A DNA stretch of 64,000 bases from Pseudoips prasinana (Eukaryota; Arthropoda; Insecta; Lepidoptera; Nolidae): contig OX621257.1 in assembly GCA_951640165.1 (NCBI GenBank), forward strand, positions 17,371,201-17,435,200, written 5' to 3'. The translations under genes and the position numbers were made by a program. Of this stretch, positions 52,563 to 63,792 are shown in pieces. The notes below the pieces were generated by a model that was given only the letters and a program-made list of their open reading frames with translations, was not told the origin of the DNA and made no database searches. Within the stretch, counting starts at the first letter, position 1. Every line of letters starts with the position of its first letter.

Positions 52563-54530
52563 ACACAGGCCATGTGGGTATACCTAGGTACTTTTTAACT
52601 TATGGTCAAATAGGTTACCTCTTTGTTTAAATGTCGGTAAAAACCCGAAACCGAAATTTGTTAAATTTATGGGGCAATACGGATTACCACAACTAACATA
52701 AAGGAAGATTGAATGGCTCGTTCAAATCTTAATTATATTCAGAACGCAGATTGATAACTGATGCAAGCATAATATCAATAAACATCCCATTTATTACAAC
52801 AATTTGCAAGCCAATATCGTAATGTATCCTATCCAGACATTTTGTAATCGTGCCAAGACATTTATACCTATTATATGAACTATAAACGACGTATACAAGA
52901 TGTAAGATAAATAGTGGACGTAGCTTAAGTGTCTCAATTAGCCTATTTAACTAATAACGCAGAACATACCACAATACACAATTAAATAATTGATTTACTA
53001 AAATGTCGGTATCCAAAAAAAAATTAATTACGCGTCGCGTTTCACTACATTTCGTTGCATGAGAGAGAAGAAAGATATTACGTAGAAACTCAGAGCATTT
53101 TCTGTGCGTAGAAAGCTACAAACATCGTTACAAAGCGAGATTTACACCTCAGATGCTACATATGAACAATAATACTTGTCGTCGTGTTATGTGGTTATTT
53201 ATGCTTTTGTCCTGTAATTGTTAAATTATTTATATCCGTGAAGTTTTATTGAGGCGTCTTACTTAACTACAAACGTATTTTTTTCAGGAATATTTGTATT
53301 GTAATCCAAATGTATCTGCTAATATTTACCGTACCAAATATTAATGCAAATACCTAAAAAAATATCGATAACGATATAACGTGGGTTGGTTAAAATAAAT
53401 TAGTAGAATAAGTTCTATTCGTCGTCGTCGTTCGTTCTATTTTTACATTCAATTTTCGTCGCAAACTACGTAAAAAACCGCAATCTGAAAAAAAACGCAA
53501 AAATATATTATTTTGACATGGATTCCGCGAATCGACCGCAACGGAATCGTCTCTGATCGTTCGATTCGATTCGACCGCAGCTCACTCGTTTAACAAATTG
53601 GCAGTTGCCCCTTTTTTAGTAATACAGCTCTCGTTACTTAGATACTCTTGGGAAGAAAAAAAAAAAAAAAAAATATCTTTATAAAACAAGTTTTCGTCGA
53701 AACGTAGGTAAGTAATTTGTCAGTAATAAGATTACAAAGTTCAGTTAGGTAATGATCACGCCAAAACGGTATCGGGCAATGACTTACGAAAGAAAGAAAC
53801 TGTACATTCATCAGCGCTTCTGGATGACTTTTCAGTTTATTTTCGTTAGTGATGCCGCATATTGGCTATGGAAACCAACTATAATAATTTCTGATGAGAA
53901 CTAGTACCAGACTTAGGTAGGATAAAAAATAATTCAAGCCATAGACATGGTATATTTAATTTTTACAGGCACCTTAACATTCTTGATTATTTATTGTTAT
54001 ATCTTTTGGATTTAGCTGTATTTGGGTTGTCATTGCCCCGATTATTTGTAATTAGTTATTTTGACACTTATCGGTCTTAGCTTATGTTAATAATTCATGG
54101 GAATTTGCTCTTATTACAACGCTATAGAGTTTAAAATAAGATAGTAACATATTGCCGTTAATACCATCGAATTTGTTTCTAACAAAATTTCTTATGAAAA
54201 GGGATAAGGAACCTTTGTGTTGTGTCCATTTATTTTTGGCGCGAAATAATAAAAGACAATATGCAACACGTCAGTTATAACTTGAAGTCCAATGATGGGC
54301 CTACTGCGTGTATTATAGGCAGTTTTTTTAGTTTGACCAATGACATTCTAATGTCATTGAGTTTGACAGTTCTATGTATGTCTTGTTCTTTTCATCCGAG
54401 CTATATTAGAGAGAGAGATGTATAACATTTTAATTAGTAAGGTGGAGTAGAGAACTGAATCGCCGATATTTATTTAAAACTAAGCGCTAAAACGTATTAT
54501 TGAAATATTTGTTAATAAAACTTTTTTTTT
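52563..54530. other. Non-coding stretch with CpG-richer and hairpin spots
   Basis: 53410-53600 is TCG-rich (ttcgtcgtcgtcgttcgttc; gaatcgaccgcaacggaatc). An A-tract lies at 53656-53674. A 10-bp hairpin (caatgacatt) lies at 54338-54359. 'tttttggcgcgaaataataa' at 54231 resembles 'attttggcgccaaataaaag' at 17053. Confidence 0.45.
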
Positions 54531-54640
54531 ATTGCTTTTGGAGCCAGGCGAGCAAGCGGCCCACCTAATGGTAAGTGGTAATCGCTGCTCATGGACATTC
54601 GCAATGCCAGAGGGTAAAGCAAACCCCTGCCTACCGTGAG
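54531..54640 (+). repeat. rep-L copy 2, truncated
   Basis: 'ggcgagcaagcggcccacct', 'aatggtaagtggtaatcgct' and 'cattcgcaatgccagagggt' match rep-L at 13380-13450. The 3' part is missing. It is preceded by a T-tract at 54522-54530. Confidence 0.7.
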
Positions 54641-55265
54641 ATTAATACTATTTTTAAACAAAAATAGTTAGCCTTAAATATTAACTTACATTTAAGGCAA
54701 CCTATTAACACGTTGATTCTGATAAGTAGGCAAGGGGTTATAACACCGCCATCCGCATCCGTTTTACTCCGAGCTGCTTTCTATTCTCAGAAAAGTCCTA
54801 ATACTAATTATTGGAGTGACTTAAACCCATGCCCCAGAATCCGTTACCTTTAGCTAGTCTTTCAGTGGAGTCAGGCATTCACGAAACTTTAATCACAAAA
54901 CAAGTACACGTAAAATCGACATTAATACTAATCTTAGTTAAACAAAAAATCGTCTTAACCGGATACTTATCCCTAATTAAGAAACAAAAACAGCGTCACG
55001 CGTCATCTTGCCGCGGCGGCACAAAGTGGCGGCAGAGCAACATTCGGCAGAAATAGATAGTCCGTGATGTGAACTCACCCGTTCATCTGTGACTGCTTTG
55101 TGAATGTTTTGATAATGCGTATTTTGACGTTTTTTATTACTTTGATACCGCATCTAAAGTGACATGTGGCTCTGAGACTAATTGTTGTAGTTTAAAAGAT
55201 GTCATGTTTGTTAAATTAAAGGATGGATTTTAAATATGTGGTGGGTTAACTAATGAGATTGCTCT
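54641..55265. other. Non-coding stretch
   Basis: A 9-bp hairpin (gccttaaat) lies near 54671-54698. The 75-codon frame at 54829-55056 has no motif. Confidence 0.4.
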
Positions 55266-55269
55266 CGTT

Positions 55270-55366
55270 TTTAGGGTTCCGTACCTGATAGGTGCCAACG
55301 GAACCCTATTGCTCAGCCTTCGTCGCGCAGTCCGCCCATCTATCTGTCTGTCAGCATATATTATAT
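55270..55366 (+). repeat. 'tagggttccgt' dispersed repeat
   Basis: tagggttccgtacctgatag … acggaaccctattgctcagc, then 'cgcgcagtccgcccatctat' and 'ctgtctgtcagc'. An 11-bp inverted pair (tagggttccgt / acggaacccta) sits at its start. I recognise this motif as common in lepidopteran and other insect genomes. Class not certain. Only copy here. Confidence 0.55.
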
Positions 55367-55369
55367 TGT

Positions 55370-55640
55370 ACTAGCGGCCGGGTACGTGCTTCGCTACGTA
55401 TAAGGCATAGTAATAAAAAATTGATTATTAAGTTCATTTATTCAAACAAAAAAATATTTTAAATTGCTAAAAGATGTTGATTTTACACTTTTTCAAGACT
55501 TTTTTTTAATTTTCTCTACGTACAAACCTTCCCTGGACTTCCACGAATAATTCAAGACCAAAATTAGCCAAATCGGTAAAGGCGTTGTTGAGTTATAACA
55601 TTACAACGAAAAGTGGCATTGATTTTTATATATATAGATG
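55370..55640 (+). repeat. rep-H-like copy
   Basis: Starts 'actagcggccgggtacgtgc', 'ttcgctacgtataaggcata'; later 'cttccctggacttccacgaa', 'aaaattagccaaatcggtaa' and 'ggcgttgttgagttataaca'; ends in TATATATAGATG. Divergent member, class uncertain. Confidence 0.5.
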
Positions 55641-56289
55641 TATAAAATAAAACTAAACAATTACCTACTATATTATATTCTACCGATGATACAAAAACCT
55701 TCGTATGCGAGTCCTACTCGTACTTAGCCCATTTTCTTACTTCTTTCTAATATAAACAAGAGAAGTATATTATATACTGTAATGCTTATATGAGCTAACT
55801 GCTAACTTTTAGAGTTATTCAAATAAATAAATATATAGTAGATAAATAACATAATTGAAACGTAGGTGATTTAACTTATTCGTGATAAGTATATGTATGA
55901 CCACAAAAGAGGAAACATCAATAAAGTCAATAAAAACTTCGATTCATGAAAATTGGCTACTGTTTTTACACTAATAATGACCACTGACCACTCATTATCA
56001 TATCACAACTGCTTAAGCATAACACTAATCGTTGCCAAGTCACAGCATTCTCAAATTAACATCATTATACAGAACAAAACACTACAGTACTGATCATTCA
56101 CGACGGCATAAAAATAGACTATAAATATCCATTTTTTTAGTTCGACAAGTGTTTGATGTATTTTGTTCCGATGCGGCGCACGTGGCAAGTATCACTTACC
56201 TATTATCTAAGAAATAGATATATTATATTATTGTTGTAAGGATAGTGTAGTAAGATTTCGTTATGTGGGTTTATAACGATAGTTTATAA
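55641..56289. other. AT-rich non-coding stretch
   Basis: Nothing recognised. Confidence 0.4.
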
Positions 56290-56530
56290 GTTTACTAGCT
56301 CTGTCGCGCGGTTTTACCCGCGTTACCTTTTATAAATTATAGCCTATGTGTTATTTCGATAAAAGTATGAGCTATATTACTACAAAGTTTCATCAAAATC
56401 CGTTCGGTATTTTTGTGTGAAAAAGTAACAAACATCGAAACATATTGTTTGGATGTTTGTTACGTTTCCACGCACATCCATACATCTATCCATACTTACA
56501 AAATTTCGCATTTATAATATTAGTAGGATT
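56290..56530 (+). repeat. rep-H copy with a foldback inside
   Basis: 'tactagctctgtcgcgcggt', 'tttacccgcgttacctttta', 'catcaaaatccgttcggtat', ending 'gcatttataatattagtagg'. Inside, gtaacaaacatc and gatgtttgttac (56427-56463) form an imperfect hairpin. Confidence 0.7.
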
Positions 56531-57739
56531 AAATATATGTATATAAATTGTACCTACGCTCTGTTATCACTGTAGTATCAGTTTTTGAGGAAAAATAATC
56601 TATATTCCTTTCTTTCTATTACAATTACTCCTGTTACAAAATCTCTGCCCCACATTACAATATGACATTTAATTTATTTAATCCATGGCATACAGTCAAC
56701 ATGCGGGTTTTGTAAGGAAACAGCACTATACATGAACGGTTTTTATAAAACTATATAAAATACCAGTCATTATCCGAGCGTTCATTCGTATGCATGCAAT
56801 CAAATAACGTTCACATTATTTTTATTTCTATTTTTTGGTAGCGATACCCAGTTATTATGCATAGTTCTTGTAATTACCTTACGAATGCATTTTGCATACT
56901 ATTAGTGAAGGATATTATCGGACATTCTATCTTTTACATTAATCTACGGACTTAGAAATGAGCGATGCTTTTTTTATATTTATATTTCGTATTGTCTATG
57001 TTTATATTGGCTTTTCTGTTGTTTTGTTTTTTAACTGAAATCTATTTGGGATGAGTAAAAAAATTTAAACTCGCGTCAGACGACAGGTGACCTGTTCGAA
57101 TATTTGTAAGTTATTTAAATTCACTCTGGCCGTTTATACACTCACATGGGCGCAGTATTTTGAGTAAATTCTTCTTTAGCGGTGTTGTGCATTTTTTTCT
57201 TAATTATGTTAGATTTTTTTACAGCGGACTGCGTAACTAAATTTTGTTCAAAAAGTGATAAAAAATGTGGATGAAAGAATCGAAATCTGTAGCCGTGGTC
57301 ATGGTGGACATTTAACAGATATCATTTTCATTCAGAATTGTCAAATCTTACAATTACCTACAATCTAACAAAAATAAGCGTTGAAATTTTTCACGCAACA
57401 AAAAAAATATCAGTCATCTTAGGGATTTCCTTAAAAAAAACTATAATTTAATCATTTTATGTCCGATAAGAATAATATTCATTGTTCGATAGAGAGATAT
57501 CGAATGACAACGGTGTAGGTATTTAAATGTATTTGGTGAGTTTATCGATACAATGCATCCCTTGATATCGATATACTTTACCCATCTTTAACTGAAGCAA
57601 AACGCATGATCTTCCACCACTATTGGTTTGGGTTTATTCGGTGCATCTCTAGGCTAATCAATCAGCGCATAAAAAATCAATGCACCACAGCTAAACCCTA
57701 TTTCGCTACGCTTTTTTCGCACGCACACGTTTAACAAGC
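56531..57739. other. AT-rich non-coding stretch
   Basis: No gene or repeat recognised. Confidence 0.4.
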
Positions 57740-58650
57740 GTTCGAATGTTCGATCTAAGAAAAATGGCCAGTTCCATTGTGTCAAGGTTCCGCATAACAA
57801 GGTGTTCGATGGAAAAAACTAAACAGGACATTCAATTTATATCGTTAAGGAGCTGTCCAACACTATTGTTCAAATATCACGATTGTTGCACGGTAAAGGT
57901 AGGATTTATTTTATGTGAGCAGAAGACGGACGAATGCTTGCAATAATGATTTCTCTCGGGTACTATAACGCCGATAATCGTACAGGTTAACTATTTGTGT
58001 GACCCCTAAGTAGTTGATCTGAGTCTGGGTGTGCAATTAGGCTGTTAATTTTATGTTTGTAAAATACCTTGCTACACATACATTAAGTCGTGTATGGACA
58101 ACGCCCCCAGCGTCAATACAAAATTATTTAAATATATTTTTAATTTTTTTTAAATAAATATATAACGAACTTTCCTGTGTTTGGGATTCTAGGACCCTTC
58201 TTAACTCTATATTTTTATTTTATTATATATTTTTATAATTCCATCCCGTTATTTCTTATGACATCTACTGTTAACAAATATACATAGAATTTGTGCAGCA
58301 CAAATCTTATTTATCTATATTTTTGTTAAAAGTGGGTGTCATAAGATGTAATGGGATCGTTACATTTATTTCTAAATTGTCATTACGAACAAGAAAAATA
58401 TATTTTATGTATTCCACTGTAATATTAAAAGATGTCTTAATTTGTAGCTAAAGGAGCTATCATCTATACAGCTCTGTCTTCGTCGGTCTTTACATCATTT
58501 AGATACAGTACATGTTCATATCACATAGTAAACGAGCCATTCAATTAATATCCTCAAGCAGCTGTCAAACTCTATTGTTCGAAATCACGATTACTGCTCA
58601 GTAAAGGTTCTGTTTATACGACCAGAAGACGAATAAATGCTTGCAGTTAT
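57740..58650. repeat. Pair S: old tandem duplication, units about 700 bp apart
   Basis: 'cattcaatttatatcgttaa', 'gagctgtccaacactattgt', 'tcacgattgttgcacggtaa', 'agaagacggacgaatgcttg' (57828-57945) recur as 'cattcaattaatatcctcaa', 'gcagctgtcaaactctattg', 'tcacgattactgctcagtaa', 'agaagacgaataaatgcttg' (about 58535-58645). The first unit is followed by a SINE-D fragment, the second by a MITE-I. Confidence 0.65.
57966..58110 (+). mobile_element. SINE-D fragment between the S units
   Basis: 'aactatttgtgtgaccccta', 'agtagttgatctgagtctgg', 'ttttatgtttgtaaaatacc' and 'ctacacatacattaagtcg' follow SINE-D. The head is mostly lost. Confidence 0.65.
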
Positions 58651-58699
58651 TTAATATATGTTCTAAATATATCTCTGGATGTATGATCTATGTGGTATA

Positions 58700-58823
58700 A
58701 ATGCCAGCACATCAAGTTACCCCAATCTGTCAAATGTCCCCAAAGAAAGTGAACCTTATGCTTATGTTATATAGTTGAAAATCTATAAAAGTAATTTGAC
58801 AGATTGCTGGATGTGCGGGACAT
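58700..58823. mobile_element. MITE-I copy 8, degraded
   Basis: Left arm 'atgccagcacatcaagttac', 'cccaatctgtcaaatgtccc', internal 'gttgaaaatctataaaagta', right arm shortened: 'tgacagattgctggatgtgc' lacks the 'ggggtag' block and most of the last 12 bases. Confidence 0.75.
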
Positions 58824-59917
58824 ATAAATCGATTTCAAAACTCAACATACCTACAATTATCCATCTGTAAGCTAGTTTGGAGTCTCAGGTTAAACATTGA
58901 CGGAATATTTTTTTTACATTTAGGAGCCATTTTAAATATTGGTTGTCTACGTCACAATATAGATATAATTATACATCATATTATTGCTAAGAAATTAATT
59001 TCAATAAACTCATTATAGCCAACCAATAAATAGTGGCAAATATTTCACTGCATGACATCAGAGGCGAGAGCTCGGTCGAACCATCTATAAAATCAAACTA
59101 CTACATCATAAATGAAAAGAGATTGAGATATAAATTAGATTCGGCAGGCGACAATTTGCAAAACAATTACGATTGTAAAACAGCTTTAGTTCACTAAGAT
59201 AATTTTATTAGTAACAGCCTCGCCGCGCGGCTAGTTGCACCCAGCACTTAACCCTTCTTGTTACAAAACAAAATCGACCTTTAAATGCTACATTACGTGC
59301 GTATCGATCCGTTCGTAGCTCGCAACTCCATTGATAGGCCAATCTACATAGCGACAACTATAATAATACTCTACCATTCAACATCCATTGAACGCCAGAC
59401 AAAAAGTCTTGTTGACCATCTCTTTTGTAACATGCAATGGATTTTACCAACAGTGATTATTGGAATTTTTAACAGATTTCCAAGGGTCAGTCCGATGCCC
59501 CTCACACACAGGCCCTACGTGATGTTATTGAGAAATTAATTAAGTGCCTAACTGAGCCATGACAAAATAAAACGAAGAAGGAAGTCTCGATTTTCTACAG
59601 CTTTTGATGTTTTGAAGGCATCGAATTGAAAAGATTTGGTGTTGATAAATGATGCAGTTTGATACGACCTTTGCAATTCTAATGAACTTCGATTCGTTTA
59701 GCGTTTTTATTGAGAAAAAAAAAGTAACTGATTTAGTTTATTGCAGGATATGATTCGAGGATTAATCCTCTGATTAAATCGAAGTTAGCCTTCGATTTAA
59801 TCACAGGAATATAATCGAATACTAACGAATTTAGGTCATATTATGTGGTTATAATTATGACTAAGAAAGTATATGTACTATGTTTCGGAGGTTTCCTGCG
59901 AAATCGAATCAAAAATG
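58824..59917. other. Non-coding stretch with a 13-bp hairpin
   Basis: gattaaatcgaag at 59772-59784 and its complement at 59790-59802. The 84-codon frame at 59285-59539 has no motif. No gene. Confidence 0.4.
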
Positions 59918-60095
59918 TTGAACCAACATAGCCCGAAGAAATGCGAAGATGGAGCGGCAATGGGCAGGGCACATAACAAGATGGACCGATGACCTAGTGA
60001 GGTTGCTGGAAGCCGCAGGATGCGGGTAGCGCGAGACTGGCAATGAATCTTTGGGGTGGCCTTAGCCAGCAATTTTATCACAATCAATAGATGGA
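59918..60095 (+). pseudogene. RTE-like LINE 3' fragment
   Basis: 'agcccgaagaaatgcgaaga', 'gcaatgggcagggcacataa', 'caagatggaccgatgaccta', 'gtgaggttgctggaagccgc' and 'tttggggtggccttagccag' match the C-terminal/3' end of the RTE-like copies at 26588 and 41265, with internal deletions. Confidence 0.65.
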
Positions 60096-60539
60096 ACCGG
60101 ATGCGTTTCGGAACGCATATAGAGAAAAAATCTATATATGACTCTATACAGAACAGAAAGATGCTCCCTTATGATGGTAAAAGAAACCCGAATTGAGGGG
60201 AAAAACAAGTTTCCTCAATTCCCATAAAATGTGACACAGAAACTTAGTCAGATGTTCTTGCCATGACTAATTCAGTTTTTGCGAAGGTTTTAACGATGTC
60301 TTTGGAAGTCGTGGTTTTTTCGCGCTTTGCCTGTTTTATACAGACGTAATTGAGGTCCGAATTCGCTAAGGATGCGATTAGGCGATGATTAATACAGTCG
60401 GCCATCTTTAAAGGTAATGTTAACGATTACGGAGAGCGGTTACAATTTTGGCAATGTCCTTTTTTTAAGGTTGTTACTCCTGGAGCAATTTTGGCTTTAG
60501 TGACCAGTTTCAATGGAGACTAACCACCTGTGCTGGACA

Positions 60540-60689
60540 TATTTTAATGCACAACTGTGTGTGTGAATACAGGTGCGCTTTTTATTCCGTCACTCTCACG
60601 ATTCGATGAGACGGCTATCCAACTCGACCGTCAGGTACGTGCTTTCCGAGGCACGGAGGTGTAATAGCGCCAAATATCAAACAGCCCGG
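60540..60689 (-). mobile_element. SINE-E 3' part, minus strand, half of an inverted pair
   Basis: The minus strand reads gtgcctcggaaagcacgtac, 'ctcatcgaatcgtgagagtg', 'acggaataaaaagcgcacct', following SINE-E 36678-36785. The core starts here at the junction with the plus-strand copy. Confidence 0.75.
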
Positions 60690-60800
60690 AGTTTGAAAGT
60701 TGGCGCTTTTACACTCCCGTGCCTCGGAATTACTCGGAAAGCACGTAAAGGCTACTGCGTATGCGTACGGCGTACTGAGAATTTTGCAGAGGTCAGGCAT
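60690..60800 (+). mobile_element. SINE-E core fragment, plus strand, other half of the pair
   Basis: 'cccggagtttgaaagttggc', 'gcttttacactcccgtgcct', 'cggaaagcacgtaaaggcta' match SINE-E 36630-36700, with a small insertion (attactcgg) in the core. With the minus-strand copy it makes a ~36-bp stem. Confidence 0.75.
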
Positions 60801-61390
60801 TGGTCAAACGTTATAAAGACACGAGTTCGTTGACATGTTAGCAAGGCAGTAGGTCATATTTTTCAGTATTATTATCACAATAACCCTTAACCTTTGTCTG
60901 TATCTCCTAACTATATTTAATACTCAGCCAAAAAGAAATACGTATATCAGTTTTAACATCCAATAAAACTTCAATAAATCACGAAAAACATTCAAACGGA
61001 TCTCTTTGACTTGGCATGTTACAAAAATAAATTCTTTTATAATTTCGCGTCTGTAACGCGACGTGACGGTGACCGACGCTTGATAAATGTGAAGGGACTT
61101 ATTTAATTAACAACTGAGATTTCCATGTTCAGTTAGCTAATTGATTCTTTTGATGTGGAGTTTGCTGTTTTTATTGTTCGCCGATTTTGGTTGATTGCAC
61201 GCAAAAAGTTTCGTCGTTCTGTTTGATGATAAAAAATCTTGTTAGCACCCATATTCGTACCTTTAGGCATTCTAATTTACTTTGTTATTAATCGTAAAAA
61301 GCCAGTGCCGGGCAAATCTTTTTTAAGGTCAAATGTATGATTGGAATTGCATTAATAGTAACTAGTAAAAAAAAGTAAAAATAATTGGTC
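60801..61390. other. Non-coding stretch
   Basis: Nothing recognised. Confidence 0.4.
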
Positions 61391-61414
61391 TATGCTAGGT
61401 GACGACCACAAAGA

Positions 61415-61456
61415 ACTATGTTTGGCGCCTGTCACATGACAGGTGCCAAACATAGT
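61415..61456. other. 20-bp hairpin with a 2-base loop
   Basis: actatgtttggcgcctgtca and tgacaggtgccaaacatagt pair with one G-T mismatch. Outer arms atgctag (61392) and ctagcat (61473) would extend a larger stem, but the sequence between them pairs poorly. Confidence 0.65.
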
Positions 61457-61679
61457 ATCTATCTTAATATATCTAGCATCGATTTTCTTTTACTTGTTTG
61501 GAACTAGTTTTCCAGCGACGTTTCAATTACTACTTTGATTTAAATTACTATTTAAACGTTTCCTTTGTTTCATTTAAGCAAAGCATGTTTTTACTCTAGG
61601 AAAAGCAATGTCGAAAGGTGAATTATTACATTACGCTAACTGGTTGCTTTAAAAACGAAATGAAAGAAAATTACCCATA

Positions 61680-62220
61680 ATTCACGATAAAGCTGTTTTG
61701 CGATCGAAAATCAATCCGATATCTGCACAATTGTTTATTTGTAAACTCATAATAATAAGTCAAAAGGAATCGAGCTTTATAGAAGCTGCGTCACTAATGA
61801 GAAGGTGCTTATCCATTCATTGATGTGGCATCCATTTTTTTATCATGCACGTCAAAATAAGATTGTCTTTATTGTAGTAATGAGTCAGCAATGTCAAAAT
61901 AACAGCGATGACGATTATATTTTTACCGCCAAACCAACTTTTAGCATAACCTATAAAAAATCACCGTAAAATAAGTTTTCTTTTAACATGCGGTCGATAT
62001 AATTGTGCATTAACTTCAATGTTGTGAATTCCAATAATCCGACAATGCATAGGCAGTTTTGCTTAACGACGAACATATTTAAAGTCCACGGTGTTTTATT
62101 AATATCTGTGGTGAACCGCGCAAATGCGCGCGCGAAATATCTTCGCGGAGGTCGTTTCGCATTCATAGATTTTTTAATGACCATAAACGATCTAATGTTA
62201 CCATTACAAAAAATAATTTA
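61680..62220. other. Repeat-poor stretch with mixed composition; candidate regulatory DNA
   Basis: No mobile-element signature. It has a CpG-rich block at 62112-62155 (gaaccgcgcaaatgcgcgcg) and several homeodomain-like AT cores (gaccataaacgatctaatg; tccaataatccgac). The frames on both strands have no domain. This is a guess from composition only. Confidence 0.25.
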
Positions 62221-62339
62221 AATCGATGAAAGAGAATCAATCAGACTTTGTAGCTGGCTTGTGTTAAATATTTATGCATATCTAACATTTAATTTGGACC
62301 GACAAGACCTGAAGAAACGTGGATCATAAAATTATATGT

Positions 62340-62600
62340 GGAGTTATAAATCGATCACTACTATTCATGCAATTTGAAACGTAATAATGTCCTCCTGGTC
62401 CAGTTTTGACATCGGCGATCTGTCTTAACGAAGACGAGTCGTGTTCGCGGAGATAGGGTCTAGCACAAACGTGTACGTCTCTCTCGATATCCGAAAAGTT
62501 GGGCCTCGGCTGAAGAGAAGCAGGAGCGACGACTTTACGAGCTCTCCGAATCACAGAGATTACACTGACAAGAACTTGACTCTCCAGGCAGCGATTGATG
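62340..62600 (-). mobile_element. SINE-E-like copy, minus strand, degraded
   Basis: The minus strand contains gattcggagagctcgtaaag, 'tcgtcgctcctgcttctctt' and, toward the end, 'accaggaggacattattacg' (compare 'ctaggaggacattattattt' at 36823). The middle is not alignable by eye. The 121-codon minus-strand frame across it is therefore unlikely to be a host gene. Confidence 0.5.
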
Positions 62601-63499
62601 CTTTCCTGACAGAAAAATCCCAGAACAAGAACTTCATTTTCAGTGGCAACCAACGACAATAGATTATGCAGATATAGATCTGGAGACATCCTAATTATAA
62701 CACATTAGGAAGCTTCTGCCCATTTAGCACAACAGAAATTTCCTTAAACCTATAGTTAAAGGGTAACTCCAATTGGACAGCAAATATGATCAGGACTAGA
62801 GCATTGAAAATGCAAAATAAATTACGATATCATCATGTTTTTAAATTTTCTCCCACTTTGTTCAAGAGGGAGGGGAAATATTTTCATTTTTGTAATTCCT
62901 CCTAATTTCTATCTGAATAAATACGTCTCGGGCCCCAAATCAATGCTAGGGATTGTTCGGATATACATCAAGAAGAGTCTAATTGTTATCCTAGTACATA
63001 AGAATTGTGTTCCGCACATTTTGCTCGTTTTAAGTTACATCCACTATTTATATTAGGCTTTTTATAACATATAATTGTATATAATAAAATTTCAACTGAT
63101 TGAACAAGTTGAAAATGCAAGGAGTTCCAAGGTCCTTGCATTTTCAACGTGTCAATAACAACGCATTGTCTTATTTTACTATGAAAATAATATTCGAAAC
63201 TAAAACTAAACTGTAAAACAGAACAAGAACAATGGCGGGCAATAAAATATTATTACCGAAGTATTAACAAGTTAATTTTAAAAATAATTACTGTATGTGC
63301 AATTTGAGAGCAGATAATACAAATGTACCGGATGCGGAGATAGCGCCATTGTAGTTGACTTCATTTCCTTTACGATTATTGCCAGTGCAATAAATAGAAA
63401 ATTGAGTTTTAACAGGTGTGGAAAATGTACTTACCACTTACATAACTTCACTCGTATTTTTCATTTTCAGTTATTCGTTGTTTGAACGTAGGTAAGCAA
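62601..63499. other. Non-coding stretch with a 16-bp perfect hairpin
   Basis: gttgaaaatgcaagga (63108-63123) and its complement (63133-63148) flank a 9-base loop. The rest is AT-rich and unassigned. Confidence 0.5.
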
Positions 63500-63712
63500 G
63501 CTCTGTGGCGACGGCGAAGAATATCATAACCCCATCTCATCCCGTAGGGGGCGTAGAAATTGTCCCGAGGGAATATCTACCAGAAAACGGGCAGCAGCGT
63601 TTTTCTGCGAACTATGACCATCAAACTCATCGCCAACCCGTCTGCCAAACGTGACGATTATGGCATTCCTTGGGGAGGCTTATGTCCAGCATTGACATGA
63701 TGAAACTACTGT
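63500..63712 (+). repeat. rep-G copy 3, frame-broken
   Basis: 'ggcgaagaatatcataaccc', 'catctcatcccgtagggggc', 'cgagggaatatctaccagaa', 'caacccgtctgccaaacgtg', 'tggggaggcttatgtccagc'. The shared peptide is disrupted by indels. The tail matches the LINE-like 3' motif and ends 'tgacatgatgaaac'. Confidence 0.65.
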
Positions 63713-63792
63713 ATAACTAGTCTTTCCTGTTGACGTCGCTGTGTGGATCTGAATATCTGACCGTTGAAATTATTTTTTTTTCTTATTTTTAT

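Noticed and set aside
62324..62689. 121-codon minus-strand frame as a host gene
   Set aside because: Parts of it align to the SINE-E core and end, so the frame runs through a decayed SINE.
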